Origin: Bacteroidetes bacterium HGW-Bacteroidetes-4
GTDB taxonomy: Bacteria > Bacteroidota > Bacteroidia > Bacteroidales > SZUA-534
Length of the DNA: 63,268 nucleotides
Assembly: GCA_002840905.1 (NCBI GenBank)
Contig: PHDD01000021.1
Span: 1 to 63,268 of the forward strand
Direction: 5' to 3'
Shown here: piece by piece, positions 1-6,115 of the stretch
Layout: each line of letters opens with the position of its first letter
How positions within the stretch are numbered: position 1 is the first letter of the stretch
The notes under the pieces: model-generated
Told to the model about the DNA's origin: nothing
What the model saw: only the letters and a program-made list of their open reading frames with translations
Databases searched by the model: none
Position numbers and translations under genes: made by a program

Positions 1-94
1 TTGTCACACTAAGCCATTTTTTAAGACCTAAATACAGAGGGGTCAATATGACCGTTTTGGGGGGTCAGTATCACCGGAAGGCTAAGTGTTAGGC
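1..94. repeat. Left-edge direct repeats, possible IS21-like end or cassette recombination site
   Basis: Two 16-bp direct repeats that match at 14 positions start GGGGTCA at 39-54 and 61-76, giving a 22-bp period. Closely spaced multiple terminal repeats of this kind are usual at the ends of IS21-family elements, whose transposase genes would lie left of the window. The same stretch is enclosed by a 10-bp inverted repeat with one mismatch (6-15 and 80-89). GCCTAAC, read on the minus strand at 94-88, directly follows the stop codon of the neighbouring gene and fits the RYYYAAC core of an integron attC site. Which reading is right cannot be settled without the left flank. Confidence 0.4.
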
Positions 95-508
95 TTAGTT
101 TTTTCTTTCAATTTCTAAATCATATTCAACACTACCAACGTTTTTTTCTCTCCATATTCTTAGGTTCTCTCCATCAAACGTGTAAAAGTGTTCTCCATCG
201 AGAACATAAGATGGTCCGTATATTGCTGGAATTGCAAAAAATAACGTGTCAATGAAGTTTATTTTAGTTTCATTGACTTCGATTTTTCCAGCCCCGCGTC
301 CAAAAGGCAGATTGGTTAAACATTCATAATATCCATTTGAAATGTTCAAGTTTACTGTTCCAGAAAGATTTTCTGAATTTATGGTTTCAAAGGTGCCACT
401 AAATGACAAATCTTCATTGGGATTTAAGTCCACTTGTAGTTTTTCTTTTTCACAACTGTAAAAACTGATTGCGACGAAAAATGTCAAAAGAAATATAAGT
501 TTTCTCAT
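95..508 (-). CDS. Small lipoprotein of unknown function
   Basis: A 137-residue protein with a lipoprotein signal peptide: a basic start, a hydrophobic stretch and a Cys at about residue 19 in the context SFYSC. The mature part is polar, beta-rich and short (about 118 residues), with no motif I recognise. It is the only gene of a unit bounded on the right by the structured site at 572-690 and on the left by the GCCTAAC core that touches its stop codon. It resembles the solitary small envelope genes often carried in integron-like cassettes. The ATG start is kept because it gives a complete signal peptide. Confidence 0.7.
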   Translation of the reverse strand: MRKLIFLLTFFVAISFYSCEKEKLQVDLNPNEDLSFSGTFETINSENLSGTVNLNISNGYYECLTNLPFGRGAGKIEVNETKINFIDTLFFAIPAIYGPSYVLDGEHFYTFDGENLRIWREKNVGSVEYDLEIERKN

Positions 509-529
509 AGCTGATTTTTCATATTAGAT

Positions 530-859
530 TCATCTCATGTTATAAAGGTTGCTTTCTTTTTTCAAAATTAAGCCCAACGGTTGGTACATGTTGTCGGGGC
601 GGATTTCGGAGAGCGTTCCTGTCCGAAGGACACGGAACTGCGATGCGAGAATCCGCAGTTGGCGTACCACCAAACCCCGCCCTGCAATTTTCTTTTCTTC
701 TTCCTCTTTCTTTTTATTTGCTCTGCTAATCAAAAAAGCCCCCAAAACAATAAATGCTATTCCTCCAAAAGAAGTTTTGTGTCCTTGTGATGCTCCTATT
801 ATTGCACCAAGTGTTGATAATATACCTAATACCAAAAGGATTATTCCAGCAATTTTCAT
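530..859 (-). CDS. Small membrane protein whose C-terminus is encoded by a hairpin repeat
   Basis: The 109-residue frame has two parts. Residues 1-46 form two predicted transmembrane segments separated by a short glycine-rich turn. A Lys/Glu run follows at about 50-57. From about residue 60 to the stop the reading frame runs straight through the structured repeat at 572-690, so the last ~50 residues (rich in Arg, Leu and Gln) are the translation of a recombination-site-like palindrome. The natural protein was probably about 58-60 residues and lost its own stop when the repeat arrived. It is the last gene of the five-gene minus-strand unit that begins at 2937. Function unknown. Confidence 0.55.
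   Translation of the reverse strand: MKIAGIILLVLGILSTLGAIIGASQGHKTSFGGIAFIVLGAFLISRANKKKEEEEKKIAGRGLVVRQLRILASQFRVLRTGTLSEIRPDNMYQPLGLILKKESNLYNMR
572..690 (-). repeat. Long foldable repeat, attC-like site
   Basis: The stretch can fold into one extended imperfect hairpin. Nested arms are GGTAC 583-587 with GTACC 664-668, GCGGATT 599-605 with AATCCGC 650-656, and a terminal hairpin 615-638 whose 10-bp stem has a single bulged C and a GAA loop. Read on the minus strand it ends in GTTGGGC (578-572), which fits the GTTRRRY core of integron attC sites. The cassette that starts there (95-508) ends in GCCTAAC, complementary except for one G-T pair. I recall similar hairpin repeats near small accessory genes in other Bacteroidota. 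A clean RYYYAAC core at the right end is missing. Confidence 0.5.
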
Positions 860-888
860 TTTGACTTATTTTTAGTTTTTGACTTAGT

Positions 889-1074
889 CTATTTAGCATC
901 AATGAATTCTACGTCTTTCTTTTTTGAAAATAGAATAATTATAAGTCCAATGATGGGAGATAAAAAAAGGCACAACACAAAACTCCAACCGTAACCAATT
1001 TTTCTATCCTTACCAACTAATGCTACCAATGCTGAAATGAGAATTGCTACAATAAAAATTACTCCTTGTTCCAT
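889..1074 (-). CDS. Small two-helix membrane protein
   Basis: A 61-residue protein made almost entirely of two hydrophobic helices (about residues 4-20 and 28-49). A short basic loop (GKDRK) lies between them and a charged tail follows. The layout matches the small PLDc_N/superinfection-immunity-like membrane proteins common in Bacteroidota, but no diagnostic motif is present. It lies 10 bp downstream of the J-domain gene in a run of minus-strand genes and is probably cotranscribed with it. The start is the only ATG that includes the first helix. Function unknown. Confidence 0.6.
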   Translation of the reverse strand: MEQGVIFIVAILISALVALVGKDRKIGYGWSFVLCLFLSPIIGLIIILFSKKKDVEFIDAK

Positions 1075-1084
1075 GATAAATGTT

Positions 1085-1501
1085 TTAAAAGTTAATATTT
1101 AGTTTTTGTTTGGCTAATTCTTTAAGTTCAATTAGCTTTTTGTAATTCGTTTTGTTTTTTGATATTTCTTGAAATATTGCCAGGGCGATTTTATTCTTTT
1201 CAATATCGTTTGGAAATCTGTCCGGATGACATTTTACTTTTAGCTCATCGTACAATGGTTTTACATGAAAAGAACTATTAATTATGTTCCCAAAATCAAT
1301 ATCTCCTTGCTTTGCCTCTCTTTTAAATAGTTCTTTTTTGCTATCTGGCTTTTTGCGAGATAATATTAGAAGAACAATTATTACTAATTCTAAAATCGCA
1401 ATCCACATCCAATAATTAATGGAATTAGTTGTTGCAGCATCTGTTTTTGTTACGACTTCACTTGTAGCCTTAATCGTGTCAGTAAATAATGTATCGTTCA
1501 T
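1085..1501 (-). CDS. Membrane-anchored J-domain-like protein
   Basis: A 138-residue protein. A short polar N-terminus is followed by one transmembrane segment at about residues 30-47 and a basic stop-transfer run. A cytoplasmic domain follows with the sequence YDELKVKCHPDRF at about residues 84-96. The HPD tripeptide between two helices is the hallmark of J-domains, which stimulate the ATPase of DnaK/Hsp70. The part after HPD is longer and more charged than in DnaJ, and no zinc-finger or substrate-binding domain follows, so this is a minimal membrane-tethered J-protein. It sits in a tight minus-strand cluster (8 and 10 bp gaps) with two proteins of unknown function. The DnaK interaction is inference from the motif. 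Confidence 0.6.
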   Translation of the reverse strand: MNDTLFTDTIKATSEVVTKTDAATTNSINYWMWIAILELVIIVLLILSRKKPDSKKELFKREAKQGDIDFGNIINSSFHVKPLYDELKVKCHPDRFPNDIEKNKIALAIFQEISKNKTNYKKLIELKELAKQKLNINF

Positions 1502-1508
1502 TTTAAAT

Positions 1509-1898
1509 TTATTGAGGTAGTGCTATATAATCTTTTAGCTGCCAACGCAAACCATAATTTCCTTTATCACCATGTATTTCCAAAGTATCCCATCCCAATA
1601 CGATAAGGCGCCTTACTAAAATATTATCGTTTAAGATTACTTCACCAATTTGCTTTATTTCTTCTTTACTTAATTGTCTGCCAGAAAATGCTTGTATTCT
1701 AAAACCTGTATTTAGCCAGTTAGAAAATTGATGCCGATATGATTTTTCTCCTTTTGAAATCTTCGCCTTTAATAATGTTGGTGCTTGATTTGTTATAAAA
1801 GCATTTTTAGCAGAATCATTAAAGCTTCTGATTAGTTGTGCCTTTTCACTCCTGTCTTTAAACCATTCGATTATGTTATTCCATATATTAGTTAGCAT
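1509..1898 (-). CDS. Hypothetical protein next to the J-domain gene
   Basis: A 129-residue soluble protein with no signal peptide or membrane segment, mixed helix and strand, and a Trp-rich C-terminal half. I recognise no family. It lies 8 bp upstream of the J-domain gene and 1 bp downstream of the lipoprotein gene at 1900-2937, so the three are almost certainly on one transcript. That arrangement suggests a link with the J-protein, for example as a client or adaptor, but nothing in the sequence proves it. Confidence 0.6.
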   Translation of the reverse strand: MLTNIWNNIIEWFKDRSEKAQLIRSFNDSAKNAFITNQAPTLLKAKISKGEKSYRHQFSNWLNTGFRIQAFSGRQLSKEEIKQIGEVILNDNILVRRLIVLGWDTLEIHGDKGNYGLRWQLKDYIALPQ

Positions 1899-1899
1899 A

Positions 1900-2937
1900 T
1901 CAATTATTTAAAAATTTTAGAGAATAGAAAGTATTAAGAAAATTGTTTCCGCATTTAGAGTAATCATCAGTGCTGCAAGTCCCTGTCATCAAATAGCCAA
2001 AATTGTCTTTGTAGAAATATATTTCAAGAACACTTGTTGAATTACTTTGATTTGAACTTTTAACCAAAAACGCTTTAATATTGTCAAGGTATATTTTCTC
2101 TGTACTTGTTATGCTTGCCTGTGGATTTGTTTGTTTATAGATATTTTTCATAATATCGAGAGTGTAGTCATGTGCAGAGATATTCATTTCTTCTTTTGTT
2201 CTTTCTGAAACATTTATCAGCATTACACTGATTGGATTTTTGGAAACTATTTTGAAGTCGATATGGCTGCCAGTTGCTCTTTCAGGCACATAGCCATCTG
2301 GAATTAGTACTTCATAATTATATTTGGGACTGATATATTTTTCAGCAGCTTCATCATAAATAAATTCAAAATCACTTGTAAATGTATCGAAAGCCTTATC
2401 AAGCTTGTCTGGTTCAGCAATTACGGATAGAGTATAAGCTTTATTAATATTGAGGATTGTGCATGTTTTTGCTTTAAACAAAGCGGATTTGTCATTAATA
2501 AGATTGTTATTCGTAACAATAAAATTATTTACAATCGCTTTTCTATTCTTATAACGTTCAATTTTGTAATCGCTCTTTTCTGATTTTAAGTTTCTTTCGT
2601 ATTCTCTTAGAAAAGTTTCTTTATATGCAGAATCAAATTCTGCTAACCCAATCAGCTTCAAGTCTTGAGAAAGATTATTGACATTAATTCTATAGAAAAT
2701 TTTATTGTTTAGGTCTTGAAATAAATAAGAATTTATTGTGTCGCTCTTAATCTCATTTATGAATTTGTAATCCGTAGATATTTTAAAATTATCAAAATTA
2801 TATAGTGTTTTACCCCCAACAATATTTTCAATGTTTTCCTTTTCTTTAATAGTAATGTTTGAGTTCTTGGATGTTTCAATGTTACAAGATTCAATCCCCA
2901 GAACTATCAGAATAAGTAAAATAGTACTTCTTTTCAT
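1900..2937 (-). CDS. Lipoprotein with two similar PsbP/DUF1795-like halves
   Basis: Counted from the internal Met whose signal peptide ends in a lipobox (IESC, Cys at about residue 18), the protein has 345 residues. An upstream ATG at 2970 would put a charged leader before the signal, so 2937 is preferred. The mature part contains two consecutive segments of about 140-150 residues. Each starts with a Tyr-rich strand (NFKISTDYKF, then NYEVLIPDGY) and ends with a Phe-x-Phe strand, the outline of the alpha/beta PsbP/Mog1 fold. Function is unknown; such lipoproteins are common in Bacteroidota envelopes. It is the first gene of the five-gene minus-strand unit. Confidence 0.6.
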   Translation of the reverse strand: MKRSTILLILIVLGIESCNIETSKNSNITIKEKENIENIVGGKTLYNFDNFKISTDYKFINEIKSDTINSYLFQDLNNKIFYRINVNNLSQDLKLIGLAEFDSAYKETFLREYERNLKSEKSDYKIERYKNRKAIVNNFIVTNNNLINDKSALFKAKTCTILNINKAYTLSVIAEPDKLDKAFDTFTSDFEFIYDEAAEKYISPKYNYEVLIPDGYVPERATGSHIDFKIVSKNPISVMLINVSERTKEEMNISAHDYTLDIMKNIYKQTNPQASITSTEKIYLDNIKAFLVKSSNQSNSTSVLEIYFYKDNFGYLMTGTCSTDDYSKCGNNFLNTFYSLKFLNN

Positions 2938-2964
2938 ATTGTTAAGTTTTTTTGTTTTAAGCTT

Positions 2965-3099
2965 GTGCATAACGGTTAGTATAAGAGCAGTAGCGGATTA
3001 AAACGCACCTACTTTTCAGTAGGTAATATACTTAATTAAACGCAGAAACGGTTCGAGTTTACACCAGAACCGCTATTGCTTTTATACATTGTTACCTGC
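2965..3099 (-). repeat. Long foldable intergenic site, attC-like
   Basis: Arms of 17 nt at 2980-2996 and 3070-3086 pair at 15 positions, the other two being G-T pairs. Between them are a perfect 7-bp hairpin (3007-3013 with 3018-3024) and a second short stem CGGTTC/GAACCG. Read on the minus strand the site opens with GCAGGTAAC (3099-3091) and ends in AACCGTTATGCAC. The opening 9 bp are exactly complementary to GTTACCTGC at 4868-4860, the other end of the dehydrogenase/regulator unit. Complementary cassette ends of this kind are the signature of integron attC recombination. The cores do not match RYYYAAC/GTTRRRY fully; only the AAC/GTT triplets do. Confidence 0.5.
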
Positions 3100-3127
3100 T
3101 ACCATTTTTTTTGAAAGTTTCTTAATA

Positions 3128-4045
3128 TTAAAACTTAAATGTGGTTTTTGTCAGTTCGAGGCTACCATTCCTCAGGCTTTTTTGAAAATCCTTGTTGTAA
3201 GAATCAACAGATGTTTTAACCACTTTTCCATCAGAGAAATAAATTCCCTTTAAGTCTTTGTACTTTTCAGAATAAGCAAGGTTTGCTAAATTTCTTCCTG
3301 CTTGAGCTGGTGTATGTATGTTGCTTTTTAATAGGGTCAAAACAGGGAATACGTTTTTCCATAAAAATCGCATAATAGGTGAATAAGTTTTGGCGAGACC
3401 TGTTCCAGGTGTCATTCCTGGGTCATAGGCATTTACCCTAATGTTTGTGCTTTTTAATCGCTCTTGTAATTCATAAGCGGTCATTATGTTACACAATTTT
3501 GATGTAGAATACCTTCTTTGTCCAACTATGTTAGTTTTTTCGGACGTTTCTTTTGAGAAAGCAAGCTCTTGAACACTGGTATAAATTGGTGGTTCTATGG
3601 GTGTTTTAAGTGCTGGGTCGTGTGTTTCGCTAGATGTGAATGTGATGTGCCCTTCATTTTTCATTAAAGGTAGCAATTGCATTGTCAAGGCAAACGAACC
3701 GAGATGATTTACACCGAATGTTTGCTCAAATCCATCTGCCGTATATTGTGTTTCGCCAATATTCTGTACTCCTGCATTATTTATCAAGATAGAAATGGAA
3801 TTGTTTTTTTCTTTGGCAAATGATTCAGAGAACTTTCTTATAGATTCTAAAGAAGCCAAATCCAATTCCAAGCATTTTAGGTTTTTATGACCTGTCTTGT
3901 CTTTTATTTTTTCTATGATGTCTTTTCCTGCTCCAATATTTCTGGCAGGAATGATAATTTGTTCGTTTTTGGCAATTTGAGCCATTTGTAAAGCACACTC
4001 AAAACCAATTCCACTGGTTGCTCCTGTAATAATTATTGAATCCAT
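3128..4045 (-). CDS. Short-chain dehydrogenase/reductase (SDR)
   Basis: A 305-residue NAD(P)-dependent oxidoreductase of the SDR superfamily, resembling retinol dehydrogenase/protochlorophyllide reductase-like members. The nucleotide-binding motif TGATSGIG is at residues 8-15, the NNAG motif at about 89-92, and the catalytic pair YSTSK at about 179-183, with a Ser-rich strand upstream. The substrate cannot be told from the sequence. Soluble, no signal peptide. It lies downstream of the Crp/Fnr-type regulator at 4195-4779 on the same strand. A 16-bp perfect palindrome 60 bp upstream of its start is repeated in front of the regulator gene, so regulation by that protein is likely. Confidence 0.85.
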   Translation of the reverse strand: MDSIIITGATSGIGFECALQMAQIAKNEQIIIPARNIGAGKDIIEKIKDKTGHKNLKCLELDLASLESIRKFSESFAKEKNNSISILINNAGVQNIGETQYTADGFEQTFGVNHLGSFALTMQLLPLMKNEGHITFTSSETHDPALKTPIEPPIYTSVQELAFSKETSEKTNIVGQRRYSTSKLCNIMTAYELQERLKSTNIRVNAYDPGMTPGTGLAKTYSPIMRFLWKNVFPVLTLLKSNIHTPAQAGRNLANLAYSEKYKDLKGIYFSDGKVVKTSVDSYNKDFQKSLRNGSLELTKTTFKF

Positions 4046-4104
4046 AATTTTTTATTTTCTATTAAAATGATGAAGCAAAGCTCAGTACTTCAAAAGCAAA
4101 AACT

Positions 4105-4120
4105 TTTGCCATTTGGCAAA
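4105..4120. promoter_or_regulatory. Operator-like palindrome upstream of the SDR gene
   Basis: TTTGCCA-TT-TGGCAAA is a perfect 7-2-7 inverted repeat, 60 bp upstream of the dehydrogenase start. A near-identical copy lies before the neighbouring Crp/Fnr-type gene. An 8-bp inverted repeat (4122-4129 and 4141-4148) and a weak GC hairpin (4170-4185) lie between this site and the regulator's stop codon. Binding by the neighbouring regulator is inference. Confidence 0.6.
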
Positions 4121-4194
4121 TAATGAATTCATGTATATTCAATTCATTTTAAGGGTTACTTGGAATTCGTACCGAAAGCCTTCGGTGCATCATT

Positions 4195-4779
4195 TCAGAT
4201 ACTTTTTCGAATCCTGCTTAATGATGATTGCGTGATTCCTAAATAAGAAGCGAGATAGGAAAGCGGAATTCTGTTGGCTAAATTCGGAAACTTTTCTAAA
4301 AAACTAAGATACCTTGTTTTGGCATCTTCGGCTAACATTGGACTTAGTTTATTTACCTTTTCAACCAATGCTTTTTCTGTTATTTTATAGATAATGGCGT
4401 CCCACTGAATGATAGTAGCTGACAAATCGTTGAGTGATTCTGTAGAAAATACAAGTAGTGTACAATCTGTTACAGCCTGTACATATTCTGAAGAGGGGAT
4501 TTTTTGATTGAAGCTGTTTATGTCCACTGCAAAATTGTTTTCATCAACAAAGTATTTGGTGATTTCATCCCCTTCACTGTTATAGTAACATACCCGTAAA
4601 ATACCTTCTTCAATAAAAGCTACTTGTTTTGGTATTTTTCCTGCTTCGGAAAAGTAATCGCCCTTTTTCAACTCCAATACCTGTGCTTTTCTCTTTATCA
4701 AGTCAATTTGCTGTTGATTTAGCTGCCCAAATTCCAACAGATAGTTTATTAATTTGTCCATAGTCACAAAGGTTGTCAT
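4195..4779 (-). CDS. Crp/Fnr-family transcriptional regulator
   Basis: A 194-residue regulator. An N-terminal cyclic-nucleotide-binding-like beta-barrel (about 15-120) contains the usual KKGDYFSEAGKIPKQ and EEGILRVCYY strands. A dimer helix follows, then a C-terminal winged helix ending in SYLASYLGITQSSLSRIRKSI, the recognition-helix pattern of this family. It has no Cys cluster for an iron-sulfur centre, and the cyclic-nucleotide phosphate loop is not conserved, so the ligand is unknown. Proteins like this next to an SDR gene are frequent in Bacteroidota. The second Met (4761) is an alternative start. A TTTGTCA-AA-TGGCAAA site 17 bp upstream suggests autoregulation. Confidence 0.85.
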   Translation of the reverse strand: MTTFVTMDKLINYLLEFGQLNQQQIDLIKRKAQVLELKKGDYFSEAGKIPKQVAFIEEGILRVCYYNSEGDEITKYFVDENNFAVDINSFNQKIPSSEYVQAVTDCTLLVFSTESLNDLSATIIQWDAIIYKITEKALVEKVNKLSPMLAEDAKTRYLSFLEKFPNLANRIPLSYLASYLGITQSSLSRIRKSI

Positions 4780-4795
4780 TGCATTTTATTCGGAA

Positions 4796-4811
4796 TTTGT
4801 CAAATGGCAAA
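4796..4811. promoter_or_regulatory. Operator-like palindrome upstream of the Crp/Fnr gene
   Basis: TTTGTCA-AA-TGGCAAA differs by one base from a perfect 7-2-7 inverted repeat and shares its half-sites with the palindrome at 4105-4120. It ends 17 bp before the first possible start codon. The two sites form a consistent pair around one regulator and its likely target. Confidence 0.6.
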
Positions 4812-4859
4812 AAGGTTGATTGATTTTCGTATTATGTTATTTGTACGGTTTTTCTGGTT

Positions 4860-4945
4860 GCAGGTAACTACAAGATAACGCACCCCACTTCCTTTTATCA
4901 CCCCAAATTTGGGATGATAAACGCACCCTGTTGCGTTTATCTTTA
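4860..4945 (-). repeat. Foldable cassette-boundary site
   Basis: Starts with GCAGGTAAC (4860-4868), the inverted partner of 3091-3099. It contains a near-perfect 26-bp palindrome at 4895-4920 centred on AAATTT and a perfect 10-bp stem at 4916-4925/4932-4941. The outer arms AAGATAACGCA (4872-4882) and TGCGTTTATCTT (4932-4943) also pair. Read on the minus strand it ends in GTAGTTACCTGC, where the dehydrogenase/regulator unit begins. Confidence 0.45.
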
Positions 4946-4987
4946 CTATATGTGCTGTTTGGGTTCACGGTCGTTTGGTTCATTTAT

Positions 4988-5085
4988 TTTGGTTTCAGTT
5001 AACCAAAGCTATAAAAATATTTTCAAAACAGCTGTTTTGTTATGTTTTTATAAAACATAATATTTCACCCGGGATATTTTTATCC
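4988..5085. repeat. Cluster of four palindromes in a gene-free stretch
   Basis: Four separate inverted repeats follow each other within 98 bp: a 7-bp stem with a 6-nt loop (4988-5007), a perfect 16-bp palindrome centred on CAGCTG (5024-5039), a 9-bp stem with a 3-nt loop (5040-5060) and GGATA/TATCC with a T4 loop (5072-5085). No gene is visible between 4812 and 5515. The cluster lies between the cassette-boundary site and the tandem repeats. Confidence 0.7.
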
Positions 5086-5159
5086 AATGTCATTTAGTAA
5101 AAGAGAATCTAAACACTAAATTCTTGTATTCATCTACACTTACCGAAGGTTCATCGGTT

Positions 5160-5516
5160 CAGAATGTGTATCGGGTAACTCAGAATGTCTATCGACTCAT
5201 TCAGAACGTCTATCGACTAACTCAAAATGTTCATCGAATGACTCAGAACGTGTATCAAACGACTCAAAATGTCCATCGTTTCATTAAAAATGTTCATCGA
5301 CTGACACAGAACGTCCATCTTCTCGTTCAGAATGTATTTTGCCACGTTCACAACATCTATTGCCGTGTTCACAACGTTCATTGCCGTGTTCCGAACGTCT
5401 ATGGCCACGTTCAGCATGTCCTTTGCCACGTTCAAAGCGTGCGTTGCCGTGTTCAGCATATATTTTGCCACATTCAAAACGTCCCTTGCCGAACTCAGCA
5501 GGTATTTTCCGGTTTT
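5160..5516. repeat. Tandem array of 17 x 21 bp repeats
   Basis: Seventeen consecutive 21-bp units fill exactly 357 bp with no length variation. Units 1-8 share a pattern close to CAGAACGTCTATCGACTNACT. Units 9-17 share CACAACGTCTATTGCCGTGTT-like sequence, so two diverged sub-arrays are joined. Because 21 is a multiple of three and stops are rare in the units, several frames on both strands stay open. They give heptad-repeat translations such as QNVYRLT (plus) and NVAKDML (minus). The best plus frame has only a TTG start and no frame is convincingly a gene. The last unit ends within the TAA stop codon of the minus-strand outer-membrane protein gene. Confidence 0.9.
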
Positions 5517-6111
5517 AGAAGGTGCTGAAAGGGTAGGAGCTGAACCGACTTCCGTAGCCGTAATAATAAGGATTAAAGGGCCGGTCGGAGAATTGGAACC
5601 CGGCATTAAAACTAAAGTTTTTCGAAGGCCGGTAGTTTAAACCAAAGCTTAGTTCCTTGAAGTTGGTTTGCCGGGTTCCCGGCAGATCGGCATTGGTTAT
5701 AAACACGTGTTCGTAGGCTACCTGCGAGTTTAAATAAACTTTTGGGTTTAACTGGTAAATGCCCCGTGCGAAAGTGTAGGCCGATGTGAAGTTTAGGTTT
5801 GTGGTGGTAAGGGCGTTTTCGGTGTTGTAAACAGGCAGGTTGTTTATTTGTGTGTTTACCAGTCCGGCACCTGCAAGCAGCGTGAGTTTTTTGTTGAGTT
5901 TAAAGCTTTTTGATGGCGAAAAGTAATTCTGAAGAAAAAACGAGCGGTCGCTCGATACGCCAAGCGATGTTCCGGCTTCAAACATCACCTCATCGCCAGT
6001 CAGCTTTTTTGAGAAAGCCTGCGGGCTGTTTGCCTGCTCATTGCCCCATTGGGCATGCAGTGAGGTTACAAAGACCAGTAAAAGTAAGACAAGTATATTA
6101 ATTCGTATCAT
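5515..6111 (-). CDS. Putative outer-membrane or periplasmic beta-rich protein
   Basis: A 198-residue protein with a clear Sec signal peptide ending in LHAQ. The mature part has alternating polar/hydrophobic strands (FKLNKKLTLLAGAGLVNTQ, SFGLNYRPSKNFSFNAGFQ) and an aromatic C-terminus, as in small Bacteroidota outer-membrane barrels. The first possible ATG (6126) overlaps the upstream gene by 11 bp; the Met at 6111 gives a standard signal peptide and a 4-bp gap. It is translationally close to the lipoprotein gene 6116-7024. Its TAA stop is shared with the last 21-bp repeat, and past that stop the frame stays open through the second sub-array. Confidence 0.65.
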   Translation of the reverse strand: MIRINILVLLLLVFVTSLHAQWGNEQANSPQAFSKKLTGDEVMFEAGTSLGVSSDRSFFLQNYFSPSKSFKLNKKLTLLAGAGLVNTQINNLPVYNTENALTTTNLNFTSAYTFARGIYQLNPKVYLNSQVAYEHVFITNADLPGTRQTNFKELSFGLNYRPSKNFSFNAGFQFSDRPFNPYYYGYGSRFSSYPFSTF

Positions 6112-6115
6112 ACGT

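Noticed and set aside
549-875. Plus-strand frame over the hairpin repeat
   Set aside because: It is antisense to a membrane protein gene with a clear hydrophobic pattern and has Arg/Lys-rich, non-protein-like sequence.
5160-5516. CRISPR array
   Set aside because: Units are 21 bp, directly adjacent and diverged, with no unique spacers and no cas genes.
5124-5606. Heptad-repeat proteins encoded in the 21-bp array on either strand
   Set aside because: All are by-products of a stop-poor repeat whose length is a multiple of three. The plus frame begins with TTG, has no signal or flanking domain, and the competing frames overlap a supported gene. Kept only as a finding.
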